Origin: Acinetobacter sp. B51(2017)
GTDB taxonomy: Bacteria; Pseudomonadota; Gammaproteobacteria; Pseudomonadales; Moraxellaceae
Length of the DNA stretch: 42,615 nucleotides
Assembly (NCBI RefSeq): GCF_003711395.1
Contig: NZ_PJRJ01000023.1
Location: forward strand, 1 to 42,615
Direction: 5' to 3'
Below are positions 8,247 through 16,039 of the stretch, piece after piece. Position numbers and translations under genes: made by a program. The notes beneath the pieces were generated by a model. That model did no database searches. It was not told where the DNA came from and saw only the letters and a program-made list of their open reading frames with translations. Position 1 is the first letter of the stretch. Each line of letters starts with the position of its first letter.

Positions 8247-9530
8247 TTAACGCATGAGCTGACGAGCACGATCTTGGCGTAAGGCTTGCAGGATTTTCTG
8301 CCCTGCCCGCCCCGTTGCCACCAGACCTAAACGGGTTTGCTCAGCCATAATCGCTTTGCGAGTTTTATCGCCAATTAAACCATCTGCTGTACCAATATCA
8401 TGACCACGTTCTAATAACATATTTTGAATTTCACGACGTTCTGCACGCGAAGTCCCTGCATCATCGGTTGGCCATGACTGCATGAATGGGCCTTGACCAC
8501 GAATTCGATCAGATAAATGTGCAATGGCTAAAGCATAACTTTCTGCTGCATTGTAAGCATAAATCGCATCAAAGTTTTTAAAGACTAAAAATGCTGGACC
8601 ATTAGCACCTGCTGGTGCCATCAAACCAGCTTGCGAAGAATAGCTTAAATTGCCTTGTATCAAGGGCGCACCATCAGCACGTACTACACCACGATCTAGC
8701 CAATGCTGCAAAGATTTTTTATTACGGCGGCTTTCACCATTTAGGGACATACCCGCTGGCAGCTTCACTTCAAAGCCCCATGGTTGACCAGTTTGCCAAC
8801 CGCGTTTTTTTAAGAAATTTGCGGTGGATGCTAAAGCATCTGTAGTACTTGAGACTAAATTACGACGTCCGTCACCATCAAAATCAACGGCTAACTCTTC
8901 GTAAGTAGTTGGCATAAACTGGGTATGACCAAATGCCCCAGCCCATGAACCTTTAAGTTGCTCTTGACTCACATCACCGCGTTGCAAAATACGCATCGCG
9001 GCAAAAAACTCACCACGGAAATAACTTTGGCGACGCCCTTCACAACTTAAAGTACCCAAAGCTTGTAATAAGGGATATTTACCAGAAATATCGCCAAAAT
9101 TGCTTTCTACGCCCCAAACTGCAACCACTACATGGGCAGGTACACCATAAGCGGCTTCTACACGATTTAATACTGAACGATGTTCAGCAAGTTTTTGACG
9201 CCCTAATTGCACGCGTTCTTCATCCACCAAACCTGATAAATAATCCCAAATTGGTGTAGAAAACTCTGGTTGGTAGTTTAATCGTTCAATTACAGAATAA
9301 TCTGGACTGAGATTTTGGGTATAACGCACGTAACTGGCAGCTGATACCCCTTTAGCAATCGCCTGACTACGCAAATTATTTAAGCAACTTTGAAAATTAT
9401 TATGTGTACTATAGTGAGCTGACGAAATAGCGCCTGATGTCACTGAAACTGGCTTACCATTGATCAGCAATTCTGCCTGAGCCGTCATGGCTAAAGTCAA
9501 TGACCCTAAAAGCAAAGCAATGCGTTGCAT
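8247..9530 (-). CDS. Lytic murein transglycosylase, MltB type, with peptidoglycan-binding domain
   Basis: A 427-aa periplasmic enzyme that cleaves the MurNAc-GlcNAc bond in peptidoglycan, leaving 1,6-anhydroMurNAc. A signal peptide (1-19, ...TAQA) precedes the SLT_2/MltB catalytic domain. The catalytic Glu142 lies in AVWGVESNFG, with GAFGHTQFMPTTY at about 198-210. A calcium-binding EF-hand-like loop DFDGDGRRN at 216-224 is known from E. coli Slt35. Residues about 361-418 form a C-terminal PG_binding_1 domain (ERREIQNMLLERGHDIGTADGLIG...). No lipobox is seen, so it is probably a soluble form. The exact paralogue name is uncertain. Confidence 0.92.
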   Translation of the reverse strand: MQRIALLLGSLTLAMTAQAELLINGKPVSVTSGAISSAHYSTHNNFQSCLNNLRSQAIAKGVSAASYVRYTQNLSPDYSVIERLNYQPEFSTPIWDYLSGLVDEERVQLGRQKLAEHRSVLNRVEAAYGVPAHVVVAVWGVESNFGDISGKYPLLQALGTLSCEGRRQSYFRGEFFAAMRILQRGDVSQEQLKGSWAGAFGHTQFMPTTYEELAVDFDGDGRRNLVSSTTDALASTANFLKKRGWQTGQPWGFEVKLPAGMSLNGESRRNKKSLQHWLDRGVVRADGAPLIQGNLSYSSQAGLMAPAGANGPAFLVFKNFDAIYAYNAAESYALAIAHLSDRIRGQGPFMQSWPTDDAGTSRAERREIQNMLLERGHDIGTADGLIGDKTRKAIMAEQTRLGLVATGRAGQKILQALRQDRARQLMR

Positions 9531-9929
9531 AACATCCCTTTTTAAATTTAAATTTTCTTTACCTTAGCATTCTGCACTAAAAATTAAAGTCATATTCGGT
9601 AAATTTAAATTCATAACTGCGATTTAAATTTAAAATCTTCGCCAGGCAATATAGTTTTAAATTTAAAAAGTAAGCTAATTAAATAAGCTTGTTGAAATAA
9701 TGAGGATTTTTTTAAATTTAAAGAAAAATATTTAAATTTAAACTATCTAAAAACTGGATAATTCTGTTGATAAGTCTATGGATTATTAAGTGGATAAGTT
9801 GTGATTGTGGACAAATTTTAGATTTTTTAGCGTTAAAAAAATCGTCATGCTTATTTTGAATTTAAATTTTAGCGCAGCATTTTAAGTATTGGTTAAGACC
9901 GTGCTGTATCACAAAGGTGGGAGAATATT
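9531..9929. other. AT-rich intergenic region with palindromic 12-mers and DnaA-box-like sites
   Basis: About 400 bp without a supported gene. It carries five copies of the palindrome TTTAAATTTAAA (9541, 9623, 9656, 9711, 9731) and partial copies at 9601 and 9859. Three 9-mers one base from the DnaA box follow: TGTTGATAA 9765-9773, AGTGGATAA 9789-9797 and TGTGGACAA 9806-9814. The arrangement, AT-rich repeats beside DnaA-like boxes, resembles a replication origin, but no perfect DnaA box is present. Confidence 0.5.
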
Positions 9930-10052
9930 GTGATTGACGATCAAAACCAATATGCATGCGAATGCGAAGGAGGCGAATTCTGCCTGAATTTACACAATAA
10001 AAAAAGCGACCCACTCGGTGATCGCTTTTTTATTGGCCAATTGACTGCTTAG
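9930..10052 (+). CDS. Candidate 40-residue Cys-rich small protein
   Basis: A GTG start with GGGAG six nt upstream opens a 40-codon ORF ending TAG at 10050. It has three Cys early on (YACECEGGEFC, residues 8-18) and ends DPLGDRFFIGQLTA. The closely spaced Cys could bind metal. The ORF overlaps the convergent purK stop by 3-4 bp, and its middle is encoded by the hairpin that should terminate purK. That makes either a truly dual-use sequence or a chance ORF. No family recognised. The strong ribosome site is the main support. Confidence 0.4.
   Translation: MIDDQNQYACECEGGEFCLNLHNKKSDPLGDRFFIGQLTA
10001..10030 (-). terminator. Intrinsic terminator of purEK
   Basis: AAAAAGCGA (10001-10009) pairs with TCGCTTTTT (10022-10030) around a 12-nt interior. 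On the minus strand the A run becomes the T tail. It lies 18 bp past the purK stop and inside the candidate small ORF at 9930. Confidence 0.75.
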
Positions 10053-11170
10053 ATGTTCATATCTTCGCTGAGTGCCAATGGATTAGGTAAGATTTTTGCC
10101 AACTGACGACACAAGGTGGTCAACTGTGCTGAATCATTAGGCATCAAGGTAATATGACCAATCTTACGACCTGTACGTTCAGATTTATTATACAGATGTA
10201 AATGCGCACCTTCTAAAGCCAAAACGTCTTCAGTTTTAGGATGTTGACCAATAATATTCACCAACACGCTTGGATGAATAATCTCAGTTGAACCGAGTGG
10301 TAAACCTGCTACTGCACGTACATGGTTTTCAAATTGTGAGCACACCGCACCTTCAATCGACCAATGCCCTGAGTTATGCACACGCGGTGCCATCTCGTTG
10401 GCATATAAACCTTTGTCGGTGACAAATAACTCTAAAGTTAACACACCCACATAGTTTAAGTGATTGAGTAAACGCGTGATGTAGTCTTCTGCTACAGGTT
10501 GTAGGTCTGCACTATTTGGCGCAGGTACAATCGAGTGCGACAAGATACCATTGTGATGATGGTTTTCAGCCAATGGCCAAGTTTTTACTTCACCATTTTG
10601 ACCACGTACTGCAATAATTGAAACTTCACGCGAGAATGTGACAAAACTTTCTGCAATCAGTTCGCCGGCAGGGCCAAGTTCTGCCCATGCTTGCTCAATT
10701 TGATCTGCACTACGCAATACAAATTGACCTTTACCGTCGTAACCACCACGCGAAGTTTTAAGTACGATCGGTAAACCGAGTTCAGCCACGGCAGCAGTTA
10801 AGCTTTCAATAGATGTCACAGCTTTATACGGTGCTACAGGAATAGCCAATTCATCAAACAAAGCTTTTTCTGAAAGACGATGCTGTGCAATGGCTAAAGC
10901 TTGGCGTGGTGGATGCAAATCTTTTTGCTGGGTCAACACATCCACATCAGCCAATGGCGTATTTTCAAACTCTAAGCTAAACACATCAGCACTTTGAATA
11001 AAGTCCTGTAAACCGTGAGGCGCTTGAGTTGAATAAACTTGACCGAGTGCTGCAGATGGACAATCTGTACTGGCTTCAAAGAAGGTACATTGAATATTTA
11101 GAGGTAATGCCGCTTGCGCCATCATACGACCGAGCTGACCGCCACCAAAAATACCGATGGTTTTTTTCAT
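10049..11170 (-). CDS. purK: N5-carboxyaminoimidazole ribonucleotide synthase
   Basis: A 373-aa ATP-grasp enzyme. It converts AIR, ATP and bicarbonate to N5-CAIR in de novo purine synthesis. The N-terminal IGIFGGGQLGRMMAQAA is the PurK dinucleotide-like fold. The ATP-grasp core includes PIVLKTSRGGYDGKGQFVL, and NEMAPRVHNSGHWSIEGA is the metal/AIR region diagnostic of PurK. It starts 15 bp after purE, so the two form an operon; the products act in consecutive steps. An intrinsic terminator follows. Confidence 0.98.
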   Translation of the reverse strand: MKKTIGIFGGGQLGRMMAQAALPLNIQCTFFEASTDCPSAALGQVYSTQAPHGLQDFIQSADVFSLEFENTPLADVDVLTQQKDLHPPRQALAIAQHRLSEKALFDELAIPVAPYKAVTSIESLTAAVAELGLPIVLKTSRGGYDGKGQFVLRSADQIEQAWAELGPAGELIAESFVTFSREVSIIAVRGQNGEVKTWPLAENHHHNGILSHSIVPAPNSADLQPVAEDYITRLLNHLNYVGVLTLELFVTDKGLYANEMAPRVHNSGHWSIEGAVCSQFENHVRAVAGLPLGSTEIIHPSVLVNIIGQHPKTEDVLALEGAHLHLYNKSERTGRKIGHITLMPNDSAQLTTLCRQLAKILPNPLALSEDMNI

Positions 11171-11185
11171 AACCTATGTCCCGTT

Positions 11186-11698
11186 TTATGCCTGACCCGG
11201 AATATTTTTACTTGCCACTTTTTCAGTTTGTGCTGCACGGAAATCTGCTACATTTTTAGCAATTTCAGGACGTGTTAAGCCTAAAATTTGTGCTGCCATA
11301 ATTGCCGCATTGGTTGCACCCGCAGGGCCAATCGCTAAAGTACCTACCGCAATACCTGCTGGCATTTGTACAATAGAAAGTAATGAATCCACACCATTTA
11401 AGATTGAAGATTTCACAGGCACACCCAAAACAGGTAAATCAGTTTTTGCAGCACACATACCCGGTAAATGTGCTGCGCCACCTGCGCCCGCAATAATCAC
11501 TTGAATACCACGGTCACGCGCTTGTTCTGCGTATTCAAATAGACGGTCTGGGGTACGGTGTGCAGAAACGACTTCGGCTTCGAAAGGTACACCAAGCTGC
11601 TTAAGCATATTGGCAGTGTGTTCTAAAGTTGCCCAATCTGATTGAGAACCCATGATAATTCCAACTAAAGGAGCATCTTGTGTAGCAGCCGCGTTCAT
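11186..11698 (-). CDS. purE: N5-CAIR mutase
   Basis: Moves the carboxyl group of N5-CAIR to give CAIR, the step after PurK. Motifs: [11 protein letters not shown] (substrate loop), VSAHRTPDR with the catalytic His, and [11 protein letters not shown]. From the ATG at 11698 the protein is 170 aa, close to the 169 aa of E. coli PurE. An in-frame ATG at 11758 would add 20 hydrophobic residues, but it lies only about 6 nt from the predicted transcription start and has no ribosome site, so I rejected it. It leads purEK. Confidence 0.97.
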   Translation of the reverse strand: MNAAATQDAPLVGIIMGSQSDWATLEHTANMLKQLGVPFEAEVVSAHRTPDRLFEYAEQARDRGIQVIIAGAGGAAHLPGMCAAKTDLPVLGVPVKSSILNGVDSLLSIVQMPAGIAVGTLAIGPAGATNAAIMAAQILGLTRPEIAKNVADFRAAQTEKVASKNIPGQA

Positions 11699-11733
11699 TG
11701 CAAATATTCCAACTGAAGTAAGGAAAGACAGAC

Positions 11734-11751
11734 CTTGGACGAGCGTCCAAG
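11734..11751 (-). promoter_or_regulatory. Palindrome in the purE 5' leader
   Basis: CTTGGACG-AG-CGTCCAAG has 8-bp arms with a 2-nt centre. It lies between the predicted start of transcription (about 11764) and the purE ATG. It could be an operator or an RNA hairpin. It does not resemble the enterobacterial PurR box. Confidence 0.4.
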
Positions 11752-11770
11752 CTCTCATGAATCAAGGCCC

Positions 11771-11798
11771 ATTATAGCCTTAAAATAGCAATGACCAA
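11771..11798 (-). promoter_or_regulatory. Promoter of purEK
   Basis: On the minus strand, -35 TTGGTC (11793-11798), 16-nt spacer and -10 TATAAT (11771-11776). It predicts a start near 11764 and a leader of about 65 nt. Confidence 0.65.
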
Positions 11799-11875
11799 AA
11801 TTTAACGGTCAAAGCAACGCACGATTTTTATTATTTTTTTATTTAAATTTGCATTTTATCTATAGAATGAATTGC

Positions 11876-12217
11876 TTATTGACCACGGAATACAAAATAA
11901 ATACAACCGCATAAACACAAAGCTGCCCAAATATAATCTAACTTAAATGGCTGTTTAAATAGAAAAATCATAAATGGTACAAAAACCAACAAGGTGACCA
12001 CTTCTTGGGTAATTTTCATTTGCCCCACAGCCCAACCCTGCTGTGCCAATAATTTTGTCGCAGGAATCATTAAACTATATTCAAATAAAGCAATCACCCA
12101 ACTGAATAAAATCGCCTGCCACATGGGTGCATCATGCGGTAAAAACTTTAAATGACCATACCATGCAAGGGTCATAAAACAGTTGGCAATAATCAATAAC
12201 AGCAAAGGAAATAGCAT
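11876..12217 (-). CDS. DMT-like inner membrane protein, DUF486 family
   Basis: A 113-aa protein with four predicted membrane spans (about 2-18, 33-53, 73-87, 94-110). The motifs NCFMTLAWYGHLKF, WVIALFEYSLMIPA and KITQEVVTLLVFVPFMIFL fit the DUF486 (DMT_6) family, which looks like a half-size drug/metabolite transporter. No substrate is known. It is divergent from mpl across a roughly 190-bp spacer. Confidence 0.85.
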   Translation of the reverse strand: MLFPLLLLIIANCFMTLAWYGHLKFLPHDAPMWQAILFSWVIALFEYSLMIPATKLLAQQGWAVGQMKITQEVVTLLVFVPFMIFLFKQPFKLDYIWAALCLCGCIYFVFRGQ

Positions 12218-12408
12218 GAGCGTGTCTAAAAGTTTATAGAAGCGTTAGTGTAAGTTTTTTGCTGTAAATACTAAATCGTTCTGCAATTTTTTTGCATCAT
12301 CTAGCATAAGAAAAACTATCTTTTCACAGATAGCCTTGCTATGGTTTGCTTCATTCTATTATTCAACACAGCACTAAGCTTGTGATAAAACGCAGTGGAG
12401 TTAAGCGT

Positions 12409-13773
12409 ATGCATCTGCATATTTTGGGTATTTGCGGCACCTTTATGGGCTCATTGGCATTGTTAGCACGCGATCTTGGACATACGGTTACAGGTTCAGA
12501 TCAGAATGTGTATCCACCGATGTCGACCCAACTTGAAAATGCAGGCATTACCTTAATGCAAGGCTATGACCGTAGTCACTTGCAACCACACCCAGATTTG
12601 GTGATTGTGGGCAATGCCATGAAGCGCGGCATTGATGCAGTAGAATATATGTTAAATGAAGGCTTAGCATATATTTCAGGTCCACAGTTTTTAGCCGATC
12701 ATGTACTACAAGGTAAACATGTATTAGGTGTTGCTGGTACACATGGTAAAACCACAACTACAACCATGCTAGCTTGGGTACTCGATCAAGCTGGCTTAGA
12801 ACCGGGTTTCTTAATTGGTGGTGTACCACTTGGCTTTAAAGAGAGTGCGCGTTTAGGTGTCGGTAAATACTTCTGTGTCGAAGCCGATGAATATGATTCT
12901 GCATTCTTTGATAAGCGTTCTAAATTCGTGCATTACCACCCAAAAACTGCCATTTTGAATAACTTAGAATTTGACCATGCGGATATTTTTGATGATCTTG
13001 CCGCTATTCAAAAACAGTTCCATCATTTAGTACGTACTATTCCATCAGAAGGTCGGATTATTGCACCAATGACTGAAAGCAATATTGATGAAGTACTAGA
13101 ACAAGGCTGCTGGACGCCTGTGGTACGTACCTCATTAGATGCCAATGCGAAAGCTGAATTATATGCTGAGCAATTATCTGCTGATGGTTCACATTTTAAA
13201 GTGTTGCAACACGGCGTAGTGAAAGGTGAAGTTCGCTGGAATATGACGGGGCAGCATAGTGTTGCCAATGCCTTAGCCACGATTGCCGCAGCTGAACATG
13301 TTGGGGTTGCAATTGACACAGCATGTGAAGCTTTGTCTAATTTTGGCGGTGTAAAACGTCGTATGGAGCTTTTAGGCACTGTACGTGGCATCGAAGTCTA
13401 TGATGACTTTGCCCATCACCCAACTGCCATTGATACCACCCTTGAAGGCGCACGTAAGCGTTTAGGTGAACGTAAGCTGTGGGCAGTTATTGAACCACGT
13501 TCCAATACCATGCGTATGGGTAGTCATAAAGATGGTTTAGCACATTCAGCACGTCTAGCTGATGAAGTGATTTGGTATCAACCCGAAGGTTTAGATTGGG
13601 ATCTACAACCTGTGATTGATGCTGCGTCCAACCAAGCGATGGTTGCTCGTAGCTTAGATGAAATTATTGCTAAAGTTAGCCAACAAGCAGGTGAGGGCGA
13701 TGCTGTGGTGATTATGTCTAACGGTGGTTTTGATGGTTTACATCAAAAACTAATTGCGGCACTCAAAGCTTAA
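12409..13773 (+). CDS. mpl: UDP-N-acetylmuramate:L-Ala-gamma-D-Glu-meso-DAP ligase
   Basis: Cytoplasmic Mur ligase of peptidoglycan recycling. It joins the recovered tripeptide L-Ala-D-Glu-meso-DAP to UDP-MurNAc using ATP. The Rossmann start is HLHILGICGTFMGSLA, the P-loop GTHGKTT at 110-116, then EADEYDSAFFDKRSKF and VYDDFAHHPTAI. These match Mpl rather than MurC. The protein is 454 aa from ATG 12409 (GGAG 8 nt upstream), against about 457 in E. coli. A longer reading from 12346 would add 21 residues without a ribosome site. Confidence 0.96.
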   Translation: MHLHILGICGTFMGSLALLARDLGHTVTGSDQNVYPPMSTQLENAGITLMQGYDRSHLQPHPDLVIVGNAMKRGIDAVEYMLNEGLAYISGPQFLADHVLQGKHVLGVAGTHGKTTTTTMLAWVLDQAGLEPGFLIGGVPLGFKESARLGVGKYFCVEADEYDSAFFDKRSKFVHYHPKTAILNNLEFDHADIFDDLAAIQKQFHHLVRTIPSEGRIIAPMTESNIDEVLEQGCWTPVVRTSLDANAKAELYAEQLSADGSHFKVLQHGVVKGEVRWNMTGQHSVANALATIAAAEHVGVAIDTACEALSNFGGVKRRMELLGTVRGIEVYDDFAHHPTAIDTTLEGARKRLGERKLWAVIEPRSNTMRMGSHKDGLAHSARLADEVIWYQPEGLDWDLQPVIDAASNQAMVARSLDEIIAKVSQQAGEGDAVVIMSNGGFDGLHQKLIAALKA

Positions 13774-13785
13774 ATCTTGCATATT

Positions 13786-13811
13786 AAAAGGCCCGCAATC
13801 GCGGGCTTTTT
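13786..13811. terminator. Bidirectional terminator between mpl and GNAT gene
   Basis: GCCCGC/GCGGGC stem with AATC loop, flanked by AAAAG and CTTTTT. Confidence 0.88.
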
Positions 13812-13814
13812 GAT

Positions 13815-14102
13815 TTAAGCCGCAACATCAGCAAAAGCTTTGGAGTCACGTTTAAACATCACCAGCACATAAGAACAGGTTGCAATAATCTTTAATGATT
13901 TTTCACGGGCAAATTCCGCTAAATGATCTAACAATTGACGTGCCATACCTTGACCTCGTAGAGAATCATCAACCCATGTATGGTCGGCAATAATAGTATA
14001 CTCATTGCTCCAAACATAACTAATTTCAGCAATACGCTGACCTTGCTCATTATTTAGAAAAAACTCACCTTTACGTCCATTATCTTGATGTTGAAAATTC
14101 AT
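13815..14102 (-). CDS. GNAT-type small acetyltransferase (YjdJ-like), copy 2
   Basis: A 95-aa single-domain GNAT of the short Acetyltransf_CG type. RIAEISYVW, DHTWVDDSLRGQGMARQLLDHLAEFAREK (with the acetyl-CoA pyrophosphate loop RGQGMA) and a C-terminal ATCSYV...F mark the family. The substrate is unknown. It is a diverged tandem copy of the gene at 14133, 30 bp upstream, and is probably co-transcribed with it. Confidence 0.88.
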   Translation of the reverse strand: MNFQHQDNGRKGEFFLNNEQGQRIAEISYVWSNEYTIIADHTWVDDSLRGQGMARQLLDHLAEFAREKSLKIIATCSYVLVMFKRDSKAFADVAA

Positions 14103-14132
14103 TGTTGTTCCTTATTGGGCATGATTCATAGC

Positions 14133-14414
14133 TTAGTATAAAACATCAGCAATGCTCGGATCTTTATCAAATACAGACTTAGCAAAAGGGCAGAGTGGCA
14201 TAATTTTGATTTTTTTGTCTCGTGCAAAAGCTACAGCACGATCCAGTAATTTGCGTCCTACGCCTTGACCTTTCAGCTCATCACTCACCATGGTATGTTC
14301 AATGATAAATTTATCATCACCTGCCCATGTATATTCCATCTCTGCTAAACGTTGCTCGTTTTCAAAAATAAAAAATGCACCTTTGGTTGGGCTATCTAGA
14401 TGCTCAATATCCAT
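14133..14414 (-). CDS. GNAT-type small acetyltransferase (YjdJ-like), copy 1
   Basis: A 93-aa protein of the same short GNAT family: RLAEMEYTW, EHTMVSDELKGQGVGRKLLDRAVAFARDK and the conserved MPLCPFAKSVF ending with its Cys. That ending matches the canonical family better than copy 2 does. AAGGTC precedes the ATG. First gene of a two-gene unit with 13815. Confidence 0.9.
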   Translation of the reverse strand: MDIEHLDSPTKGAFFIFENEQRLAEMEYTWAGDDKFIIEHTMVSDELKGQGVGRKLLDRAVAFARDKKIKIMPLCPFAKSVFDKDPSIADVLY

Positions 14415-14558
14415 ATTTTATGACCTTCTTTTCTGTTCCATCCATTAATCATTACAGATTCTGCGGCTTACACTGTTGTGTTTATTTTGGCAAATTGTCG
14501 CTTAACAGCAGTGAAGGATCAGCCTAAACTCAGCACATATTTTTTAGCGACTTTTCTT

Positions 14559-15740
14559 ATGTCTGCGCACTCACTCCCAAACACCACACGACAATGGATT
14601 TGTGTGATTGGTTTAGCCTTTGCGGCTTTTATTTTTAATACCACGGAATTTATCCCTGTTGCATTGCTAAGTGATATTGGTCGCAGCTTTCATATGCCTG
14701 CTACAGATGTGGGTATTATGCTCACCATTTACGCATGGGTAGTGGCCTTATTGTCATTACCCATCATGTTACTCACTCAAAATATTGAGCGGCGTTTACT
14801 ATTAATCTTGGTGTTTATCACCTTTATTGTCAGTCATGTTGGCTCTTATTTTGCCTCAAGTTTTGGCATGTTAATGCTTAGTCGGATTGGCATTGCAATT
14901 GCGCATGCTTTATTTTGGTCAATTACAGCATCTTTGGCGGTGCGAGTTGCACCACAAGGTAAAGCGTTTCAGGCACTCGGTTTATTAGCCACAGGGACTG
15001 CCTTAGCTATGGTCTTAGGCATTCCACTTGGGCGCATGATTGGCGAGGCTTATGGGTGGCGCAATAGCTTTGCTTTAATTGGTCTTGGCGCCAGCTTGGT
15101 TTGTCTTATCTTAGCTAAAACCTTACCACGCTTACCAAGCATTAATGCTGGCTCTGCGCAAAGCTTAAAATTATTTGTACGTCGTCCTAGTCTACTGCTG
15201 GTTTTTGCGTTAACTATTATCATCATCACGGCGCAATTTACTGCCTATAGCTATATTGAACCATTTAGTTTGATAGTAGCGAAATTGAGTTCTTACCAAA
15301 CTACGTGTTTCCTTTTAGCATTTGGCGCTGCAGGTTTTGTTGGCTCTTATCTATTTGGTAAATTTGCAGTGAAATTAACCCGTACTGCAATTCCATTAAG
15401 CTGCTTGTTATTATCGATTTCCTTATTGTTACTGCTACCCATGAGCCAAAGTTTTATAGCGCTTAGCTGTTTAAGTTTATTTTGGGGTATTGGTATTATT
15501 TGTTTTGGTCTAGCTCAACAAGCGAAAACCTTAAATCTAGCACATGATGCCACCGATGTCGCGATGGCAATTTTTTCAGGCCTATATAACGTAGGCATTG
15601 GGACTGGGGCCCTGTTGGGCAGTTTAGTGATTGAACATTTAGGCTTAGCCTATATTGGTATAGTGGGCGGGAGTCTTGCCCTGATTGGTAGCATGTTGGC
15701 TCTTTATTTAGTGCAACGCAGGGATTTTTTACCTAATTAG
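14559..15740 (+). CDS. sotB: MFS sugar/drug efflux transporter SotB
   Basis: A 393-aa major facilitator exporter of the SotB (YdeA) branch, known in E. coli to export arabinose and IPTG-like sugars. Twelve membrane spans fit the length. AAFIFNTTEFIPVALLSDIGRSFHM, VGIMLTIYAWVVALLSLP, HALFWSITASLAVR and LATGTALAMVLGIPLGR match E. coli SotB closely. I chose ATG 14559 because it gives the family length (396 in E. coli). Its ribosome site is poor, and an in-frame GTG at 14478 would add 27 residues. It is divergent from the GNAT pair. Confidence 0.92.
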   Translation: MSAHSLPNTTRQWICVIGLAFAAFIFNTTEFIPVALLSDIGRSFHMPATDVGIMLTIYAWVVALLSLPIMLLTQNIERRLLLILVFITFIVSHVGSYFASSFGMLMLSRIGIAIAHALFWSITASLAVRVAPQGKAFQALGLLATGTALAMVLGIPLGRMIGEAYGWRNSFALIGLGASLVCLILAKTLPRLPSINAGSAQSLKLFVRRPSLLLVFALTIIIITAQFTAYSYIEPFSLIVAKLSSYQTTCFLLAFGAAGFVGSYLFGKFAVKLTRTAIPLSCLLLSISLLLLLPMSQSFIALSCLSLFWGIGIICFGLAQQAKTLNLAHDATDVAMAIFSGLYNVGIGTGALLGSLVIEHLGLAYIGIVGGSLALIGSMLALYLVQRRDFLPN

Positions 15741-15824
15741 CACAGTATAGAAATTGCCCTTTACCATAAATTGTGCCATGCTTAAGCCATATTTGAGCTT
15801 CGCTCAAAACAAAATTTATTTTGA

Positions 15825-15957
15825 ACAAGGGGAGTAGCCTCCTCCAAGCCTAAGCTACATCGTCGCTTAGGTGTCAGACTATCGTCATTACACTTTGCAA
15901 AAAGTCGGTATCTGAGCATGATGATCACGTTTTAGGATCACCATGTAGGCAAGACCT
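15825..15957 (+). promoter_or_regulatory. yybP-ykoY (Mn2+) riboswitch aptamer
   Basis: The segment begins with GGGGAGTAGC (15829-15838), the hallmark 5' element of yybP-ykoY RNAs, and ends with GGCAAGACC (15949-15957), like the GCGAGACC end of E. coli mntP/alx leaders. It sits directly upstream of an alx/terC-family gene, the classic target. A possible promoter (TTGAGC 15793, 18 nt, TATTTT 15817) would start the RNA right at the aptamer. The class is known to sense Mn2+; identification here is by motif and context. Confidence 0.8.
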
Positions 15958-16009
15958 TGATCATGTTGTTATAGACAAATTGTGTCTAGCAACTGGTCAA
16001 GGTTTTTTT
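15954..16009 (+). terminator. Riboswitch expression-platform terminator
   Basis: A long hairpin: ACCTTGA (15954-15960) pairs with TCAAGGT (15997-16003), and TAGACA/TGTCTA form the inner stem. T7 follows. Its 5' arm overlaps the aptamer's 3' end, as expected for a transcriptional switch. Confidence 0.8.
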
Positions 16010-16039
16010 ATGGCCAGTTGCTTGATGTGGAGCACACAC

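Noticed and set aside
11699..11758. 20-residue N-terminal extension of PurE
   Set aside because: It would start about 6 nt from the predicted transcription start with no ribosome site, and it spans the leader palindrome. The shorter protein has the usual PurE length.
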